Assembly: GCA_964036665.1 (NCBI GenBank)
Contig: OZ038528.1
Coordinates: 8,376,501 to 8,440,500, forward strand
Source of the DNA: Gordius sp. MW1
Lineage: Eukaryota > Nematomorpha > Gordioida > Gordea > Gordiidae
Reading direction: 5' to 3'
Length of the DNA: 64,000 nt
Below are positions 12,771 through 25,338 of this stretch, one piece after another (position 1 is the stretch's first letter; each line of letters begins with the position of its first letter). Made by a program: the position numbers and the translations under genes. The notes beneath the pieces are model-generated. The model searched no databases and was not told the origin of the DNA. It saw only the letters and a program-made list of their open reading frames with translations.

Positions 12771-15700
12771 ATGGCAGATTCGGAAGATGAATATGAGCGA
12801 CGCCGAAGGGATAAATTTCGAAGAGAAAGAAGCGATTTTCAAGAAAGACGCGAGACAAGAACTAGGGAAGAGTGGGAGGAAAGGTACTGTTTGAGCATTA
12901 ATATTTAATGCTTGATTAGATCTCGGGATAATTGGAAAGGAAGAGTTAGAAAAGAGCCATTTCGTGATTTTGATCGAAGAGAACGTTTCCCCCCTGCTCA
13001 TCTTGATCGTGAATATTCTCCGCAACCTCATTCACATATTAAAAGGTTGAGAAGAGAATGGTATCAATAATAAAATAATAATCAATTAAATTTAAGGGAT
13101 GACCCTGCATATTATCACGTGCCACCTATAAATCAGCACTATCATCAAATACCTCCTCATTATCATTATGAAATTCCAAACTCTTCTGTTCCACCACTAA
13201 TTCCATCATTGTCAGTTAATTACAAGTAATTTATAAATTTAAATTATATATTTTATAGGAATGAAACTAATGACATTGATCATTTGGGGATGCTCTCATT
13301 TAAAGACTTTTTACTTCAACAAGATGATAATATAGATCCTGAACAAGCTATTAAAAAATATAAAGAATATAAGACCCAATATCAAAAAACGATGATATAT
13401 GACTTTTTCCAGGCTCACAAGGATGAAGAGTGGTAATTATGCATCTTTTATTCATAGCTCTACAGTTTAACCTTGCTAATAATTTTTTATTGCAATATTA
13501 GATACTTTTAAAGTGGAAGATTTTTTGTCCCTTAACTTCACATTATTATTTTACTTTAAATCCCCTTTTTATATTTCTCTTTCCTCTTTGTTATAGAGGG
13601 AGAGAATATAATTTGTCCTATATGTTTATACAATAAATATTTAATGATATTGTATATCATTACATTTTGGTAAGCATGTATTGGACAATTTAAGATACAT
13701 GATTTGTGCATATTGATATGGGATCGATTGGTCAAAATATTAATTTTTTAGATGAAGCTTTTCTATTAAATTGCTATATTATTTATTTACAATAAGAATT
13801 ACTCCATTAAATTAAAATTTTTATAAATGACCAATCACATCCCTTTTTATTCATTATCTAATACTATTTTTTTTTAGGTTAAAAAATAAATATCACCCTG
13901 ATGATAGTGTCAAGGCTAATTTAGAAAAGGAGATCAAAGTTAAAAACCGTCTCAAAATTTTTATGGATTTTTATAATAAAGGATTCATTGAAAAGTTTTC
14001 TTTGGATCAAGATCAATTAAAAGAAATTGTAAAGTTTTTGGATGCAGGTATTTTAATTAACTCCCTGAATTAAGTTGCCTTTTTAGTCATAATTAAATTG
14101 GAAGGTGGTTCAGATAATGATATAAAATATTTGGATGAAGAGTATGCCTCTGCAGTAGTTCTTACGGAAGAAGTAAATATTATAGGAGATAAAACAAGGT
14201 TGGATGACTTTGATCCTGAAGTTATGGAGATTAATGAGCAAAAGTAACGTTGTTTAATTTATTAAAATATAATAAATTTAACAGGGCAAATATTGATAAA
14301 CAAGATGGCAATGTAATATATAATTGAATAATACACTATATATTTTTAGGCCAAGCCCTCAAAATCTTCTAAAACTAAAGACAAAATAGTATGCTACTTT
14401 TAATTATTAACTAATTGTTAATACCTGCTCTATAATTCTTATTTGGTTAGCAAAGGCCATGATATATTGCACCCTTGATTTTAATATTTTTTATGCCTAA
14501 CACCTTAATTACCTTAGACGAGTGGAGATGGGCACGAAAGCGATGCCTCAGTTTCATCAAAATCCTCATCATTTTCAGGGTCTAGTGCAAACTCATCTTC
14601 TTCACACACATCAACATCATCCAGGACCTCTCATGCTTCTTCAAATGCATCCAACAAAAAAGTCAAAGCTGAGGAAAAGGATATGAATAAAGGCATTGAA
14701 GGTTTGTGTTAAAAATAATCCCAGTCCAACTTTATATTTGCAAGAGATTGCTATTTGATCTGTAGTTATACTAATTTTGGTGCTGTTTATTAAAAATGTG
14801 GTAATCTAATCCATAAATTTGGATCACACTCCAATTTTACATGCTAATATTTTCTCCCGCTATTTAATTCTTTGTGTTATCAAAGCAAATTTTGTTTAAT
14901 TTTGAATGAACATTACAGCCTGGCAATCTATCAAATAGTTGTTAAATAAGTTATATCTTGTAAATTATAATTTTGGGGAATTAATAATTAAGACAAATTT
15001 ATGGCAAGGCTCTAATAAAACATGACCTAAGTCTTTGTAAATACTATTATTTAGTTAAATTTTTTATTTGAAATAACCATGGTTTAATTATTTTTTAAAA
15101 ATATTTATAATGTAAGTCCAAGCTGTTTGAAAAAATTGTTATCTAAATTTTTAAATATACTTATTGCGTCTATTTCTATCCTTTATATTACTTACTTGAC
15201 AGTGAGCTTATTATTTATCTTAAGAATTCTTTTAATGAATATCTATAAATATTCACAAAAGTGAAAGGTTTTTACATTTGCAGATATTTTGCCATTATGA
15301 GTTTTTATTAACAGAAAAAATTAAGATATGTATAATAGGTTTAATAATTTTTTTATAGCATATCAAAAGTTGAAAATTATTTATTTCTGTATTTGTTAAT
15401 AATTCCGAATGGCTCCTATGACTTAATTTATTCATCTTATATTTTTTAATATATAGATGTTAAAGACGATTCATTAACTAAAGCTACAAACGGTGATAAA
15501 AGCCCTATAGAGGAAGGAGAAACAAATGATGACAGCACTGTTAAACAAACCCCTAATTTAGGTGCATCCATAGATGGCTTTGTATGTTATTTTTTTGTCA
15601 TTTTATAAAGGAAAGAAAAATCACATTGATAAATCTACACCTGAAACTTTGGTTTCATATCATCGCACGAGCTCGATATTTCTCCGTAATTTGCCCCCTA

Positions 15701-17863
15701 ACGTAACTCGTGCTGAAGTTGAAAACGTATGCCTTTTAATGAACATTTTAGTTATTATATTATATTGTACAATAATAATGTATATTCAATATAATTTTAT
15801 CTGTTTTTGGTATAGCTGTGTAAAAATTACCCAGGATATTTGAGGGTGGCTCTGGCTGATCCTTTGCCGGAACGGAAATTTTATCGAAGAGGTTGGATAA
15901 CATTTAATAGAGATGCTAATGTTAAAGATATTTGTACAAGCCTCAGTAGTATGAAAGTAATTTGTCATTTAAATTACCAATCATTTAGTCTTTAGACTTT
16001 TAGTTGTGTAAGAGTTGCATTGGTACCTATTAAAATATATTCTAATCAGATCAAAGAGTGCGATATGGGACCGATTGTCAATAGGGATATAATTCGGAGA
16101 GTTAGATTGGTGAACGGTATCGTTTGTCACAAACCTATAGTGACAAAAGATATCACTCTGGCTTGTCGAACTATTGTCTATCTGGATTCTAAATTCAATC
16201 TATGGACAGAGAATTCCATACCGGAGACTGATAATGATGAAAATGTTAATTTAGGTGAGAAAGTTTATTTTTTACAAAATAAGCTTTAAAACTTGTTGTT
16301 GTATTAGGTGAATCAACTCACATTAGCTTAAATCACAAACTTGCTACAAGTGCGCATAAAGATGCTGAAGAAATGGTATTATATTTACTTTCTTTCATAT
16401 TTTTGCTTTATGTCAGTTAACGAATACATTTTACACAAGCTAATTTAATTTCTATTAAAAGATCATTAAATTGGGAAGTATAATTGAGAAGTTGTACATG
16501 GAGGATGATAACGACAAAAGCGCACTGGAAAATTGGACTAACCCGCAATTTAAAAATCCTTTGTTAAAAAATATTATCACTGATTTCTTGGCTTTAATTA
16601 AAGCTGATCAGTCTGTAGATGGTAGCCAAGAAGTGGAGCCCCAATTAGAAAAAGATAATGTTCTTGAGGAAGGTGAAGAAAGAGGTGACGAAAAACACGC
16701 CCCTTCAAAAGTAAGTGAAACTGAAGGTAAAGTTGTTGCGCCCGTTAAAAGAGAAGAAAAATTAAATAAGGTAACTAAATAATTATATAGAATATAAATG
16801 AAAATTTTTACTTATTCAGTCTATTGCCATCTTATATATTTTTTTAATAGCTCCTTGATAAACTGATTTTATACCTAAGGATCGTACATTCCATGGATTA
16901 TTATAGCATTAGTGAATATCCCAATGAAGATGATATGCCTAATAAATGTGGCATCATACATTGCAGGGGCGCATTATCTCAAACAAAGCTTTTTTCGAAA
17001 GATGGTATTACCAATTTAATTTATTATATTTGTGTCATTTTAATAGTGAATGATTGGATTAAAAATTTTGAAGTTAAAATTAAGACATTTATATCCCCAC
17101 CCAATGCGCTAACTGACCAACAAGCTACTGAACTCGGGCTTAAAACCTATGAGACATATCCTTTTACAAAATTTTATTACATTGTATTTTATTTTAGTTA
17201 AAATTTTCCTTAGCAATAAATTTATACTGAGATCGAAATGTTCATTCAAACAAATAGTCAAGAATTAGCTAAAGATAAATGGTTGTGCCCCTTGAGTGGG
17301 AAGAAATTTAAGGGCTCTGATTTTGTTAGAAAGCACATTTTTAATAAACATCCCGAAAAGATCAACGAAGTTAAAAAAGAAGTATATTTAAAGACCGCCC
17401 TTATTTGTTAAACAATTTGTTAGGTCGATTATTTCAATAATTATTTGTTGGATGTGAGACGGCCTCATAACCTCATACCTTCAGTATCTGCTGTTGCAAA
17501 CGCCTCCATTAACACCAACAAAGGTTCTGCAATTTTAAAGAATGTTGGTCAACATCATTATCAACATCACGGTCCTAATTACAATTTAAATCATTCAGTC
17601 CTCGGTTCAACATATCCTGGTACATAAATTTTTTAAACCGAGATCATTTTAATTAACATTTAGATTATCAGTCACGTAATTACTATCAGCCTCCATACCC
17701 TATGCGGGGTACTAATGATTATGAACGAAATATGTTTCCCAAAAAAAGGTATTAATATTACCATTTCAAATATTCATTTCATATCAATAGAATTTCGGGA
17801 GGTTCGAGAGAAATTATCCAATACAAAGATTTGGATGCACCAGAAGAAAATGAACTATTTTAA
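12771..17863 (+). CDS. SRRT: Serrate RNA effector molecule homolog (SRRT/ARS2), complete, 21 exons
   Basis: ARS2 is a nuclear scaffold that binds the cap-binding complex and directs transcripts to processing, export or decay. I read 21 GT-AG exons: 12771-12883, 12920-13060, 13097-13225, 13259-13432, 13878-14047, 14087-14243, 14285-14312, 14350-14388, 14518-14701, 15457-15561, 15611-15726, 15816-15956, 16050-16254, 16308-16375, 16462-16770, 16851-17004, 17047-17183, 17232-17381, 17424-17619, 17664-17748 and 17791-17863. They sum to 957 codons plus stop; the human protein is about 876 aa. The start [20 protein letters not shown] closely matches the animal N-terminus. Next come the SERRATE/Ars2 N-terminal block (about 132-190), a Ser-rich linker, an RRM-like domain (about 430-520), the conserved [15 protein letters not shown] block, the zinc-finger region [10 protein letters not shown] (about 800) and the C-terminal [11 protein letters not shown]. 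The boundary before 17232 is the least certain. Confidence 0.95.
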
Positions 17864-17971
17864 ACATTATTTTGCTTTATGATTTTTTTGTTTACTAAGC
17901 TAGTTGTAATCATTGTTTTTGCAGTTTTTAATTATAATTAATGATTGTTTATATACTTTACAAAACAGATA

Positions 17972-17977
17972 AATAAA
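17972..17977 (+). promoter_or_regulatory. Candidate polyadenylation signal of SRRT
   Basis: AATAAA lies about 110 bp after the SRRT stop codon. The DNA is AT-rich, so chance matches are common. Confidence 0.4.
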
Positions 17978-18106
17978 CAGCTTCAGTTGTCATATTATAA
18001 ATCCGCATCAAATTACTCAAGACTTTGAATCTATTTTACCATTTATTTTGTTGATTTGAATACTGGGTTTAACTGTTACAATTTAGTTTGCAGCAGCAAT
18101 ATTAGC

Positions 18107-18503
18107 CAGGGGTTTCCCGCCCAAAATAAAATCGTGTTCGGGTTTAAGGAATTGGGTTCGGGTTCAAGAAATTATATTATACTTATAATACATTTTTACC
18201 TTCAAAAAATTATTGAATAGTTAACTTAATTTTTAAATAGCACCTAATTAAATTCACATGCCAATTATTTCATCTCATTGTGCATATATTATAAATTATA
18301 TAAAAATATTGAAGTTACAATCGTATGGTTTTCGTTACATTGTCATGATAGAGAAAACTGAGATATTCAATTCACAATATATTTTTGAATTAAAAACCCG
18401 AACCCTTTTTTGTATTTATCGGGTTCGGGTTTTAAGGGTATTTTTAAAAAGGGTTTGGGTTCTGTAAAACATCCGGTTTTACCGGGTTCGGGACAAACCC
18501 CTG
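18107..18503. mobile_element. 397-bp hAT-like MITE (CAGGGGTTT family)
   Basis: The termini are CAGGGGTTTCCCG and, in inverse, CAGGGGTTTGTCC. The flanks ATATTAGC and GTATTAGC form an 8-bp duplication with one mismatch, as expected for hAT. GGGTTCGGGTT repeats lie near both ends. The same family, in the other orientation, is the host of the pogo insertions at 45876-49366 and 58737-62227. Confidence 0.8.
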
Positions 18504-19889
18504 GTATTAGCGCGCTTAAATTAAATTACCCTCCCCTTTAAATTGTCTCGCCATTTCTGCTAAACATACTATTTACCCCCCCCCCCCCCCTCCTAGTAAG
18601 ATTTTTATTGGAGTATGTAAAGCGACAATAAATTTTATAGAACTGCACGGGTGACCGGACCCGATATCGGGTCGAGTTTAAAGTGTCGGGTCAAAGGTTA
18701 TGAATCTTATAATGCAAAATACACGGGACATTTGTTTTTAATTAATGCTATTATGTATAATTGAAGATCATTCATTCAGTTAATTAAAACCCTTTTGTTT
18801 TTTTAAATCTGATTGTTTTAATTTGGACGCAAATTTAAATTTGACTCGTGAAAGGTAAAATATATCAACAAAAAATATTTTTAAATTGTACATAAATAAT
18901 GTAAAGTGGTAGTTCATTATTAATTTAAACTACATAAGATATGCATAAACAAATTTCATTTGCAAAACAATATATTTTAAATTAAATGTAACCCGATATT
19001 GTAGATGCTATCATATTTATATCTCTAATAAACAATAATCAAAATCTGTGGTATCAATTAGTTTCGTAAATCGCACTTTGATTGTCGATTAAATTTTACA
19101 CACCGCCTTTGGAGGGGCAATAGTGATTAAAGGAAGGATAAAATAACCATTTTTTAAATTTTAGCCATAATTTGCTAAAATTTCTAAGATTTTTTGGAGT
19201 TAGAGGGGGCAGCCGCCCGTCCCTGCCACCCCCTTATGATTGAAAAGTATTGATTGGCATCATATGTCAGCTGCCAACTCTAATAGTAAGCTAAAATTAA
19301 ATTTGCTGAAACCCATGTTTAGTTTAAAACAACCCTGCTCATACCACGGTTTATATCAATCCAATCTGCCAAATGCCCGATTACTTATATCTCTCTCAAC
19401 CAGCAACCATGACAACTTTAATCTGCCAGGCTAGTAACCGGGTTATTAAGCAGCATGGTGCTGGTATGATGATGGTAAGGGTAGGAGATATATGCCTATT
19501 ACCAGGTTTAGCACTATACAAGCAGAACCAATTCGAGCATATTAACAACACTACTCCTTATTAAATCGTGAAAAAGAGCGTTCTCTTTCAAAAACCATGA
19601 TTTATCACCTTATTGTCTCCCACTAGTGTGCAGGAGGAGTGTCAAGAAGTGCAAAAGTAAAGAAAAATGCTGTAATCGATTTAACTTGCTTGAAAGGCGA
19701 TAGAATGGGGAGAGTTTTATTTAAGATATCCCCTTTCCCCATCTCTATTTTATTTTCAGCAATCCCGAAATACAATAACGTGTAGAAGTGTTATAATATA
19801 ATCCACAAAATTGAGGTTAACCTTGAAATACAGCGCCAACGATTCGGCAGAACCGATTTCTATAAAAAAAATTGCGGCATCTCAGTATG
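18504..19889. other. Gene-free stretch with transposon fragments
   Basis: A C-run lies at about 18577-18592. Near 18640 a short block with CCCGATATCGGGTCGAG resembles the subterminal repeats of the neighbouring hAT-like elements, but I found no matching end. About 19085-19235 resembles part of the CATGGGCG MITE family (TTTTAGCCATAAT and a G-rich end). No coding sequence is convincing. Confidence 0.4.
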
Positions 19890-19897
19890 CTCTAGAG

Positions 19898-20614
19898 CAG
19901 TGGTTCTTAACCTTTTTATACACACGGCCCCCAAAATATTTATAATTTGTTTGCGGCCCCTAATTTTTTTCATAATAATTTATATTTGTTATATTATCTA
20001 TAATACATTGACTTTCTATTATTTTTTCATTTTATTATATAATAAACATAAAACACAACTTTATTATTTCATTGTCTATTTAAAATTTAAATAGATAGTG
20101 AAATAATAATAACATAAAAACTTCATAATTAAACATAAAAACAATGTTTAAAATAAAAAATATATGCATTCGGAAATATATTTAATGAGATCTCTGCTGC
20201 TGAAAATCTTCAGCCAATTTGTTAATTCTTGGTTCAATTGATTGTAATGCTATCCTCATGCAGGAATCTAGTCGCAATCGATTGCGTTTTTTAGTTTTCA
20301 TATTTACCATAATTGAGAATCCTTTTTCACACAAATATGTACTAGCGAAAGGCAGCAAATTTTGAATTGCTGCTGAAAATAATGGAGGATATTTTGCACG
20401 AATTTGTATCCAAAATTGCGGCAAACTTTTAGTTTTAAACAAAGATTTTAAATTACAATCATTTATTAATTCTAATAATGAATCTTAAGGCAACGAGTTC
20501 GAATCCCCTGGTGAGTATTTTTTCTAAAGCTTTTCTAAATATTTTTATTTTATTCTAAAAAAATTTGGCGGCCCCCCGGTAAACTTCTCGCGACCCCCAG
20601 GTTAAGAATCACTG
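19898..20614 (-). mobile_element. Internally deleted hAT transposon
   Basis: The terminal inverted repeats are CAGTGGTTCTTAACCT at the left and its near-exact inverse (AGGTTAAGAATCACTG) at the right. CTCTAGAG flanks both sides (19890-19897 and 20615-20622), a perfect 8-bp duplication. The only coding content is a transposase C-terminus on the minus strand. Near 20495 the words GTTCGAATCCCC resemble a tRNA T-arm, perhaps a small later insertion. Confidence 0.9.
20182..20442 (-). pseudogene. hAT transposase C-terminal fragment
   Basis: It reads LPFASTYLCEKGFSIMVNMK followed by KTKKRNRL and RLDSCMRIALQ. This is the C-terminal dimerisation region found in ZBED5/FAM200/SCAND3-like hAT proteins. 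The catalytic part is absent, so the fragment could not move the element alone. It lies wholly inside the inverted repeats at 19898-20614. Confidence 0.8.
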
Positions 20615-20739
20615 CTCTAGAGAACCAAACTATTTAAAAAAGTTGCCTACTTTTGGGAATGAAGTGGTGTCATCTGGAAGTTACACGGGAATTTTATTAA
20701 ATAACTGAGATAAGTAAAAAAAATTAATTAATATTGAAT

Positions 20740-21788
20740 TAGAGCCCTTCACGACCCGAAACCCGACCCGAGGTCGGGTCGGATTTGGGTTGAAAATTTT
20801 AAAATGCTTTCGGGTTCGGGTTGAAAAATTTTAAACTCGGGTCCGGGTCGGTTGAACGTTAAATTTTATATTGAATAATAAACATATCTTTTATATTAAT
20901 GCTATTCTATATAATATTTTATAAATAATATCGAAATGTATGATTAATCTATCTCATACATTCATTTAAATTAATTTCTTTTAAGTTATATCTGAATTTT
21001 GGAATTGCGCATTTTTAAACTCAGAAAAGTAAAATATCTTGATGGATGCTAAATTATAATGAACATGTAATTGGTATCACAAAACTTATAATTTTCTTAA
21101 TTTCCATTTTTCTTTTTTAAATATTAATGTCTCAACTTGTTTTATCGCCTAACTTATACACTAGAATAAAATTAATTTATCATATTTTACAAACATGATT
21201 TAAAAAATAAGAGATTTTGAAATAATAATCAAATTTTCTCCTTTCATTTTCGCACAATAATGCCACAACCGTTATTGGCCTTAAAATCAAAATTGCCTGA
21301 TAATACAGACAAACTCATTTTAATTAGAATATAAGCATTTTATATGTGTAAAAATTGCGGGTTCGTTAATATTTTGAAGAAAATAATAATAACCACATTT
21401 AGGAGTGCTGCAATTAACTTAAAAGTAAACTCTATGGGCCATTTATAGGCAATTTTAATTAGAGACTAAACTGATTATATATACCTATTTTTTTTAGCAT
21501 GTGACCGGGAAATGATAGACATATTATGTTTTGTCCATTTTTGGGAGATAATATTTTGTTGCCATTTAAATCCATTAAAAACAATTTTACAATATTAGCT
21601 TTTTTTTTACTTACGTGTCGGGTCGGGTTTGGCTTAAAAAATTTTCGGGTCGGATTCGGGTTGAAAATTTTAAAAAGCTTTCGGGTCGGGTTCGGGTTAA
21701 AAAATTTAAAACGCATTTGGGTTCGGGTTGAAAAAATTTAAATGCTTTCGAATCGGGTTCGGGTTGGAAAAGACTTTGCAGGGCTCTA
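20740..21788. mobile_element. About 1.05-kb hAT-like non-autonomous element (TAGAGCCCT family)
   Basis: The ends are TAGAGCCCTTC and, in inverse, TAGAGCCCTGC. TATTGAAT flanks both sides (20732-20739 and 21789-21796). Both subterminal zones are arrays of GGGTCGGGTTCGGGTT words about 100-170 bp long. Open frames here are translations of those repeats. I saw no transposase. Confidence 0.85.
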
Positions 21789-21875
21789 TATTGAATGGAA
21801 CGATAATCAACAATAAATATGAGGTTTGAAATTTTAGTATAAGCAGATAATTGTGGTTGCTTGGCTGCGTACAAC

Positions 21876-22590
21876 TAGAGTTGTTAAATTGCTCGCGTGA
21901 GCAATGCTCCTCACTATGTGCTTTGCTTGAGCACGCACACTGAGTTGTATATGTAGGCTCGCTGTTGGGTGCATTAGGCATAACAGTAGCAAATAAAAAT
22001 TCTAGAGCAGCGAGTCGAAACAACAAAATCTGTTCAAGCATTGAGCAGATTGCCCGAGCATAGAAACAATTGCTGCGAGCTAGTAACATTAAATATTTGC
22101 TCATATTATTTATCAAAAATAAATTAAGAACTTTGCCCCCCCCCCCTTTTGTCCCGGTGATTGCCCCCCCCCCCCTTTTTGCCCCCCTTCATCTCCACTC
22201 CCCCCTCCAAGAGGGGGCGGCAATCACCGCTCCCCCCCCCCCCCCCCCAAATGAGAAAGAGAGTAATGATAAGGTGAGGGCAGCCCCCTTGGGGAAGGGA
22301 GAGGGGAGATGAAGGGGGGGGGCAAAATCACCGGTGTAATATTCAATTCGCCGTGAGATTCCGTAAGTCAATCATTGTAACCAATCATAATACTCAAAAA
22401 GTTACGTGATTGACGAAAAAAGCATTTTTTCGTGTCTTCAACGAATGAGGAGGCGTGGACGTTTACGTTCGGATGGCTGTTTGAGGATTTATTTGCTACT
22501 GTTTTGCCTTGTGCACCGAACAACGAGCACACGTGCTAACGCGCATATTAAACGTTTGAAGTTGAACAGGTTAGCAATTTAGCAACTATA
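21876..22590. mobile_element. hAT-like MITE (TAGAGTTG family) with a nested foldback
   Basis: The ends TAGAGTTGTTAAATTGC and, in inverse, TATAGTTGCTAAATTGC are flanked by CGTACAAC on both sides (21868-21875 and 22591-22598). Further inward, GCATTAGGCATAACAGTAGC on the left pairs with its near-complement around 22490-22530. A GC-rich foldback occupies the middle. Confidence 0.8.
22130..22345. repeat. C/G-rich foldback nested in the TAGAGTTG MITE
   Basis: CCGGTGATTGCCCCCC and a following block (CTTCATCTCC, CCTCCAAGAGGG) on the left are repeated in inverse on the right (CCCTTGGGGAAGG, GGAGATGAAG, GGGGCAAAATCACCGG). The arms are about 65-70 bp. Long homopolymer C and G runs make the exact sequence uncertain. 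Confidence 0.65.
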
Positions 22591-22642
22591 CGTACAACGC
22601 TTTGCCGTTGATTATAATTTTTCGCTTGTGTTTGTTTAACAC

Positions 22643-22815
22643 ATTGGCGTAGACAGGATTTGCTAAGGGGGGGGGGGGGTTAAAATTTTGGGAGCTATAT
22701 TTTTTTTGCAAGTAATTTTATTTTCGATTGAAAATAAAAGTACAACAAAAATTTATTATAATATAACAAAATATTTAAAAACTATATACAATTAATATCG
22801 ACGTTTTTTAGATGA
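22643..22815. repeat. Half-copy of a GGCGTA-type MITE
   Basis: CATTGGCGTAGACAGGATTT, then a long G-run and TTAAAATTTTGGGAG, resemble the left half of the insertion at 11485-11735. No right end is visible before the next element. Confidence 0.45.
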
Positions 22816-23253
22816 AAATGCATTAATAAAACTCGGGCCTTCGGCCCTCGTGGGAAGGGGGAGGGGAGAAGGGGAGGGGAGAAGGGAAGGGGGGAAGGGA
22901 AGGGGGGACGACTCATCTTTACTTCGTATAAATGTATCATATTTGCTATGCAATTTATGGGCGAGAAAGGTGGGAAGGGGCGCGAATGCCTATAGGGGGG
23001 TATTAAATGCCTAATGATTAATTAATTATTTATACAAATTTTACATTTATAGGCAAAATGCAATATAGGCAAGGGTTAGGGTTAGATTTAGTGTTTGCAT
23101 CTAGTTGCGTATTACATTAGTTTTTACGGCCTTTAGTGATTATGGGTCTAACAAACATTATATTATAAAACATCACAATGTTAAGAATTTGCAGAATTGT
23201 TGGGAGAAATTTTTGTTAAATTTGAACAATTTTTAATTAAAAAAATCAAAAAT

Positions 23254-23930
23254 TTGGCGAATGGTCATTTTTTCTCCATTGGTCAGTACCAACAGATACT
23301 CTATAAGTCAATGATAGCCAAAAAAACGGGGGGGGGGAAAAAAATTTGATGCTCACTTTGGCCAATGGTCATTTTTTTCCATTGGTCAGCAGCCAGCACA
23401 CGGTAAAAATGGATATAAATTCATAAGAGTAAAAAAAACGAAAAAAAAATTTTTGAATCATATTTTGGCCAATAGTCATTTTTTTCCAGCGGTCAGCAGC
23501 CAGGACACGGTAAAAGTGGATATAAATTCATAATAGCCAAAAAAAACGAAAAAAAAATTCTCTAATATTTTGGCCAATAGTCATTTTATTCCATTGGTCA
23601 GCAGCCAGCGGACGGCCAAAAAGTCATAATAGCAATGGTAGGAACAGGAACAATCATAATAGTCAAAAAAAACGAAAAAAATAATTTCGATTCACATTTT
23701 GGCCAATGGTCATTTTTTCCATCGGTCAGGAGCCAGCGGACGGCCAAAAAGTCATAATAGCAATGGTAGTAACAGGAACAATCATAATAGTCAAAAAAAA
23801 CGAAAAAATAAACTCGGATTCACATTTTGGCCAATGGTCATTTTTTTCATTGGTCAGCAGCCAGCGGAAGGCCAAAAAGTCTTATTATCAATGATAGTAA
23901 CAAGAACAATCATAAGAGTCAAAAAAAACT
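23254..23930 (+). repeat. Minisatellite, unit about 115-125 bp
   Basis: Around six units repeat GGCCAATGGTCATTTTTT, CCATTGGTCAGCAGCCAGCG, GACGGCCAAAAAGTC and an A-rich tail with AAAACG. CCAATGG and CCATTGG within a unit can pair as a 7-bp stem. Units fall into types that differ by presence of GGACGGCC or GACACGGTAAAAG. Open frames on both strands are by-products of the repeat. Confidence 0.85.
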
Positions 23931-24109
23931 CCGGGGTTCTAACCCAAAAACTAGTTAAATTGCATAGCAATTAAAAGTAAACAACTTTTATTTATGTTTA
24001 TTATATAATAAAATGAAACAATAATAGAACAAGCGGACGGCCAAAAAGTCATATTATCAATGGTAGTAACAGGAAAAATATATTAATTTAATTTAAAAAA
24101 TAAAAATAA

Positions 24110-24175
24110 AATTTGCCCTCTCCGGGAATCGAACCAGCAATTCAGAACGTTCGCCGGGGTTCGAACCCACATTAA
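24110..24175 (-). repeat. tRNA T-arm-like words
   Basis: On the minus strand GGGTTCGAACCCCGG is followed about 25 bp later by GGTTCGATTCCCGGAG, both close to the pol III box B/T-arm consensus. No full cloverleaf could be drawn. It may be the remains of a tRNA-derived SINE within the element. Confidence 0.35.
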
Positions 24176-24839
24176 TAGAGGCATAGGCTTTTGTAGGGGC
24201 ACAGGGACCTATATCAGTAGAGGCATAGGCCCTTGTAGTGGAGGGCATAGGGTAATTATAGCAATTAATATCAATGTTACCCAATTCAAACACGAATAGA
24301 TATACTTATGCATTAATTTAACATAGCAATTAAAACCCGACCCCACCCAAAAGCGAGGGAGATAGAGATAAGGGGTGGGGCACCTCTTTCTCATGCATTT
24401 ATTTAAAAAATCGATAACCTAATATACCCAATGCAAATAGATAGGGACGGACGGACAACGGACGGACAACAAAAAATCGCTAACCTAATATACCCAATGC
24501 AAATAGATAGGGACGGACAACGGACGGACGGACGGACGGACAACAAAAAACGAGCCCATAAATTGCATAGCAATTAAAACGAGCCCATAAATTGTATAGC
24601 AATTAATATCTTCTGTTTTGGGCCTATATTGTATATGTACATTTAACAAGGTTAATCCAGTAAGCCTAAATTAAAAATTAATTAAACCATATAATTTATC
24701 TTTCTTGTCTAATTGTGCTCCTAAGGTAAATTTTTAGTCTTTCTGAAAAACATCTCTCATTAGAGCATGTTGTAACGGGGAGTGTGGCTAAAATATGGTA
24801 TAATGTTTTTATATTTGGATGTAAATTTAATTTGGACGC

Positions 24840-25338
24840 TGTGGTAATCGCCGTACGTCTATCTATTCAGTTACTGGTGCGCGTTACACGTCAATCACGT
24901 CAAGTCATGTACTGGTGTGCGTTACACGTCAATCACGTCAAGTCATGTACTGGTGCGCGTTACACGTCAATCACGTCAAATCATTTACTGGTGCGCGTTA
25001 TACGTCAATGGGGAAGTTATCAATATTGTTGTTGTGAAGTTGTGGTGTGTTGTGTTGGTGTGGAGAAACACGATATACAAAGGCTGAAGACAACACACTC
25101 ATATTCACTTATCCATTTTGATCTCATAATATATAACTCTCTCCCACTCGTCAACTTACTTACACCCTCTCCTCATTTTGCACCAATTTAAACGTAGCCA
25201 TTTTCGCATTTAATACTTCCATAACTTTTGTCATTTAATTGTAAATTATTTCGTGTAAACTATATCTTGTTCTATTATCCTTGGAAATTATGTAAGCACT
25301 GATTGCTTAACAATTTAAATAAAATATTTATATAATGC
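24840..25338 (+). repeat. Left LTR of the LTR fossil
   Basis: It is co-linear with 26843-27333 from TGTGGTAATCGCC to TATATAATGC. Near its start it holds about three units of a roughly 36-bp tandem repeat (GCGCGTTACACGTCAATCAC). Confidence 0.85.

Larger units (their letters stand above)
22826..24620 (+). mobile_element. Helitron-like (HINE/DINE-type) non-autonomous element with central minisatellite
   Basis: The left end is AAAACTCGGGCCTTCGGCCC, which contains a GGGCC-TTC-GGCCC hairpin. A G-rich block and GCTATGCAATTTATGGGCG (about 22945) follow. The right end is GGACGGAC tandem repeats, then ACAACAAAAAACGAGCCC and ATAAATTGCATAGCAATT, the inverse of the left subterminal word. The middle is a minisatellite. 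Subterminal inverted repeats, a central tandem array and a short terminal hairpin resemble non-autonomous Helentron-type elements (established for DINE-1-like families). The assignment is inference, and no replicase or helicase is encoded. Two more copies lie at about 37491-39629 and 50350-52488. Confidence 0.55.

Noticed and set aside
21459-21874. Open frames rich in NPNPTRKF and VGFGLKN repeats
   Set aside because: They lie entirely in the GGGTCGGGTTCGGGTT subterminal array of a non-autonomous hAT-like element, so they are repeat translation.
23060-23090. GGGTTAGGGTTAG, like a telomeric repeat (also near 37747 and 50606)
   Set aside because: There are only two units, at the same place in each copy of one mobile element. 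It is not a telomere or an interstitial telomeric array.
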